A DNA stretch of 64,000 nucleotides, from assembly GCF_021556475.1 (NCBI RefSeq), contig NZ_JAKGBZ010000015.1, positions 1 to 64,000 on the forward strand, written 5' to 3'. Below, piece by piece: positions 62,801 through 64,000 of the stretch. This DNA comes from Acidiphilium iwatense. Its GTDB lineage: Bacteria; Pseudomonadota; Alphaproteobacteria; Acetobacterales; Acetobacteraceae. The notes beneath the pieces are model-generated. The model worked only from the letters and a program-made list of their open reading frames with translations, was not told the origin of the DNA and made no database searches. The position numbers were made by a program, and so were the translations under genes. Position 1 is the stretch's first letter; each line of letters opens with the position of its first letter.

Positions 62801-64000
62801 GGAGGACCGGGAGAACCTTGCGAGAAGCGCCGCTGACCTTAGGGCGGCAGGGGAGTCGGAGCAGTTTCTGCCCGCCCTGTTCTGTTCGCCGACCATGGAA
62901 CTCGGCGTCGATATTTCGGCGCTCAACGCCGTCTATCTGCGAAATGTGCCGCCGACGCCGGCCAACTACGCGCAACGCGCCGGCCGTGCGGGTCGCTCCG
63001 GACAGGCCGCCGTCATCGTGACCTATTGCGCGGCCCAATCGCCTCACGACCAGTACTTCTTTGAACGGCGCGACGAGATGGTGGCCGGCGTCGTTCGCCC
63101 TCCTGCCCTCGACATCACCAATGAAGAGCTCGTCCGTTCGCACCTACACGCCGTCTGGCTTGCCGAGGCGAAGCTCGCCCTGTCTCCGGACATCCCGGAA
63201 ATCCTCGACCTGACGCAGACGGGATACCCGCTGAAGGCGGAGATCGGCGAGGTGGTTGACCGACCTGAACTGTCGACTGCGTCGCGCGCGCCGATGAAGC
63301 GCGTTCTCGATCAGATTCTTGCTTCGGTGGATGGCCGCAAGCCGGTCTGGATGAGTGAACCGGATGACTTTGTTTCCTCGGTCGCCCAGCGTGCGCCGCA
63401 GGATTTCGATCGCGCCTTCGATCGATGGCGAGAGCTTTACAACTCCGCCCGAACACAGCTGATCGAGGCCAATGCGCGCTCCGAGATCACAGGCCTCTCG
63501 GCTGCGGACCGTCGCCGCATCAAGGCCTCGCAGATGCAGGCGAGCGACCAGATCGCCATTCTCGAACAGGGCAAGGCCTCGAACGGCTCGGATTTCTACT
63601 CCTACCGCTATCTCGCGACCGAAGGCTTCCTGCCGGGCTACAATTTCCCCCGATTGCCGCTCTACGCCTTCATTCCCGGCGAGGGGAAAACCGGCTCCTT
63701 CCTCCAGCGCGCGCGTTTCCTGGCAATTTCGGAGTTCGGTCCGCGTAGCCTGATCTATCACGAAGGCCGCGCTTACCGGGTCATGAAAGCGAAGCTGCCG
63801 CCGGAAGTGCGAACCGGTGACGGGTCGGAACTCGCTACCAGGGACATTTTCATCTGCTCGAACTGTGGCGCGTGCCACGACGGCGAGGTTGAGCGCTGCC
63901 ACGCCTGCAACAGCCCGATGGCCGGTGAGACGCCCGTGCAGCGGACGCTCAGGATCGACAACGTCGAGGCCGCGCCGGCCGAGCGGATCACGGCGAATGA
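59877..64000 (+). CDS. Giant DEAH-box helicase with zinc-binding C-terminal region (3' end outside window)
   Basis: Open from ATG 59877 to the window end: 1374 codons and still coding. Motifs: Walker A TTGTGSGKS (107-114), Ia YPMNALANSQ, DELH box (230-233), GTSATMAS (264-271), a Cys cluster RFCRECGHEV and FCPCCL in the middle, FTDNRQDAALQAGHFNDF, then FCSPTMELGVDI and QRAGRAGRSGQ (motif VI). Near the edge FICSNCGACHDGEVERCHAC starts a DUF1998-type zinc-binding region. Giant helicases with this design occur in defence systems such as Druantia (DruE) and relatives, and in others not yet named. It follows the AAA_14 gene; the downstream partners lie outside. Confidence 0.85.
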   Translation, partial: MKAFEFDHRLIDSYARFSRSFSTVRSDDLKAEINRQYDAGRFWPDSLLSLNPQYLKGPTVDALVASGDLDEATGRIFRFGATPVQFHRHQAQSIAKARAGQSYVVTTGTGSGKSLCFFVPVVDAIVRARKAGRPRRTSAIIVYPMNALANSQIKEIERFISQSGLPNEIKPIVRRYTGQESQEDRQRIADDPPDILLTNFMMAELLLTRQDSLDTKVIENASGLDFIVLDELHTYRGRQGADVAILVRRLRNRCTPDKAPICIGTSATMASEGSDANRAQAVADVASRLFGTSIGPESVIDESLRRATDDRLKLEDARPKLASVLTSAIPDDLTDEVLKEHPLAVWAELAIGLEDAQELKRKKPIDFGKAVALLSKDSGVEFETCRSSLETFLTRISLPETERGGLGTGAFLAFKLHQFISGAGEVFTTLTEKPRNVLFEGQLEDPSAPGHRLYPTRFCRECGHEVHVVAKTEDAEGALFLPRNIDDAPLDDQEGDAAGYLTPTGDGDPDYAFTSEIESYPEDWREERNGVERLRANRKRRAPQMVAVAPDGRYGSSGKNFWFIPGKFGFCPCCLDQPHPSMRERTKLAGLSGEGRSSATTLLVATALEWMNRRNSGVPTDKRKLLGFTDNRQDAALQAGHFNDFLFVSLLRGAILRAVLDAGDDGLTEDEFGLRIVRALGFTAANRDARIHWMLDPEAGAVIREDAQRSLQKVLAHRLWTDLRRGWRYTNPSLSVLRLIDVEFIGLDDIVEDTERLTAIRPEFGALDAPARKVMLKKLLGAMLDGLAVGTEALDPTVLEGVAQKSRNLLRAPWTIDIKETPRSRTTLFLQAPGKDQVGLREEQTIVRAGHNSRIGRLINRKSVIGIKLGKNDYLTVMTGLMDLLAREGLVSRVDLEKDLQGWRLSPSAVRVVPGEAIRSGAAQGNRYFHDLYNEIAADLKAGQSSFWGLEGREHTAQVSQRQREWREWRFRHEKEDRENLARSAADLRAAGESEQFLPALFCSPTMELGVDISALNAVYLRNVPPTPANYAQRAGRAGRSGQAAVIVTYCAAQSPHDQYFFERRDEMVAGVVRPPALDITNEELVRSHLHAVWLAEAKLALSPDIPEILDLTQTGYPLKAEIGEVVDRPELSTASRAPMKRVLDQILASVDGRKPVWMSEPDDFVSSVAQRAPQDFDRAFDRWRELYNSARTQLIEANARSEITGLSAADRRRIKASQMQASDQIAILEQGKASNGSDFYSYRYLATEGFLPGYNFPRLPLYAFIPGEGKTGSFLQRARFLAISEFGPRSLIYHEGRAYRVMKAKLPPEVRTGDGSELATRDIFICSNCGACHDGEVERCHACNSPMAGETPVQRTLRIDNVEAAPAERITAN

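Noticed and set aside
1-64000. CRISPR array
   Set aside because: No series of identical repeats with regular unique spacers was seen; the phased TTCCAAT repeats are only 7-11 bases and number three.

Overview
The window is 64 kb of GC-rich, densely coding DNA. Translationally coupled operons (many ATGA stop/start overlaps), TauABC, Xsc, mtnBDC, Lnt, an acetate-uptake protein and a cupin like hydroxynitrile lyases of acidophilic soil bacteria all suggest an alphaproteobacterium. An acidophilic member of the Acetobacteraceae (Acidiphilium/Acidocella-like) is my best guess, but no rRNA or housekeeping phylogenetic marker is present to prove it. I found no rRNA, no credible tRNA and no CRISPR array.

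Region 1 (1-19 kb) is mainly organosulfonate catabolism. A 5'-partial alanine dehydrogenase is followed by a coupled operon of DUF3311 protein, Na+/solute symporter, amidohydrolase and G3E GTPase. Then comes a minus-strand operon xsc - pta - CoA-acylating aldehyde dehydrogenase - SucCD-like two-subunit acyl-CoA ligase - MFS transporter - MocR/TauR-like regulator. This reads as sulfoacetate -> sulfoacetyl-CoA -> sulfoacetaldehyde -> acetyl phosphate + sulfite -> acetyl-CoA. Next to it, an IclR regulator, an MHS-type MFS transporter and a GMC flavoprotein look like an isethionate branch (iseR/iseU/iseJ-like) feeding the same Xsc. An Lrp regulator and a truncated EamA exporter close the region.

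Region 2 (19.9-31.9 kb) is rearranged. A mer-operator/MerR-controlled operon (merR, merP, CcdA-like protein, P1B-type ATPase with an unusual YPC motif) is flanked by duplicated gene-end fragments of the ATPase, merP, merR and the APC permease. Between the scars sit a response regulator whose tail runs into a hairpin repeat, and a giant CheB-CheR-PAS-kinase-REC-REC-HTH gene broken by a deletion/frameshift and an amber codon. The APC permease and a DmpA-type beta-aminopeptidase follow.

Region 3 (32-52.6 kb) is chromosomal backbone with accessory genes: LuxR regulator, TauABC-like ABC transporter, omega-amino acid:pyruvate aminotransferase, heparinase II/III, rpe, XRE regulator, lnt, mtnC-mtnD-mtnB (methionine salvage), two tandem tatA genes, a cupin hydroxynitrile-lyase-like gene between 30-bp direct repeats, satP, ankyrin protein, TspO, a ModE-like regulator divergent from a molybdate/tungstate binding protein and permease (no ATPase gene nearby), a PEBP protein, CsbD and a PAS-LuxR regulator.

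Region 4 (52.6-64 kb) looks like a defence/mobile island: an orphan Phd antitoxin, a frameshifted and truncated type ISP-like restriction-methylation gene, an IS110-family element, an ArdC-type anti-restriction protein, an AAA_14/DUF4143 ATPase preceded by three phased repeats, and a giant DEAH helicase with a C-terminal zinc region that runs off the right edge.
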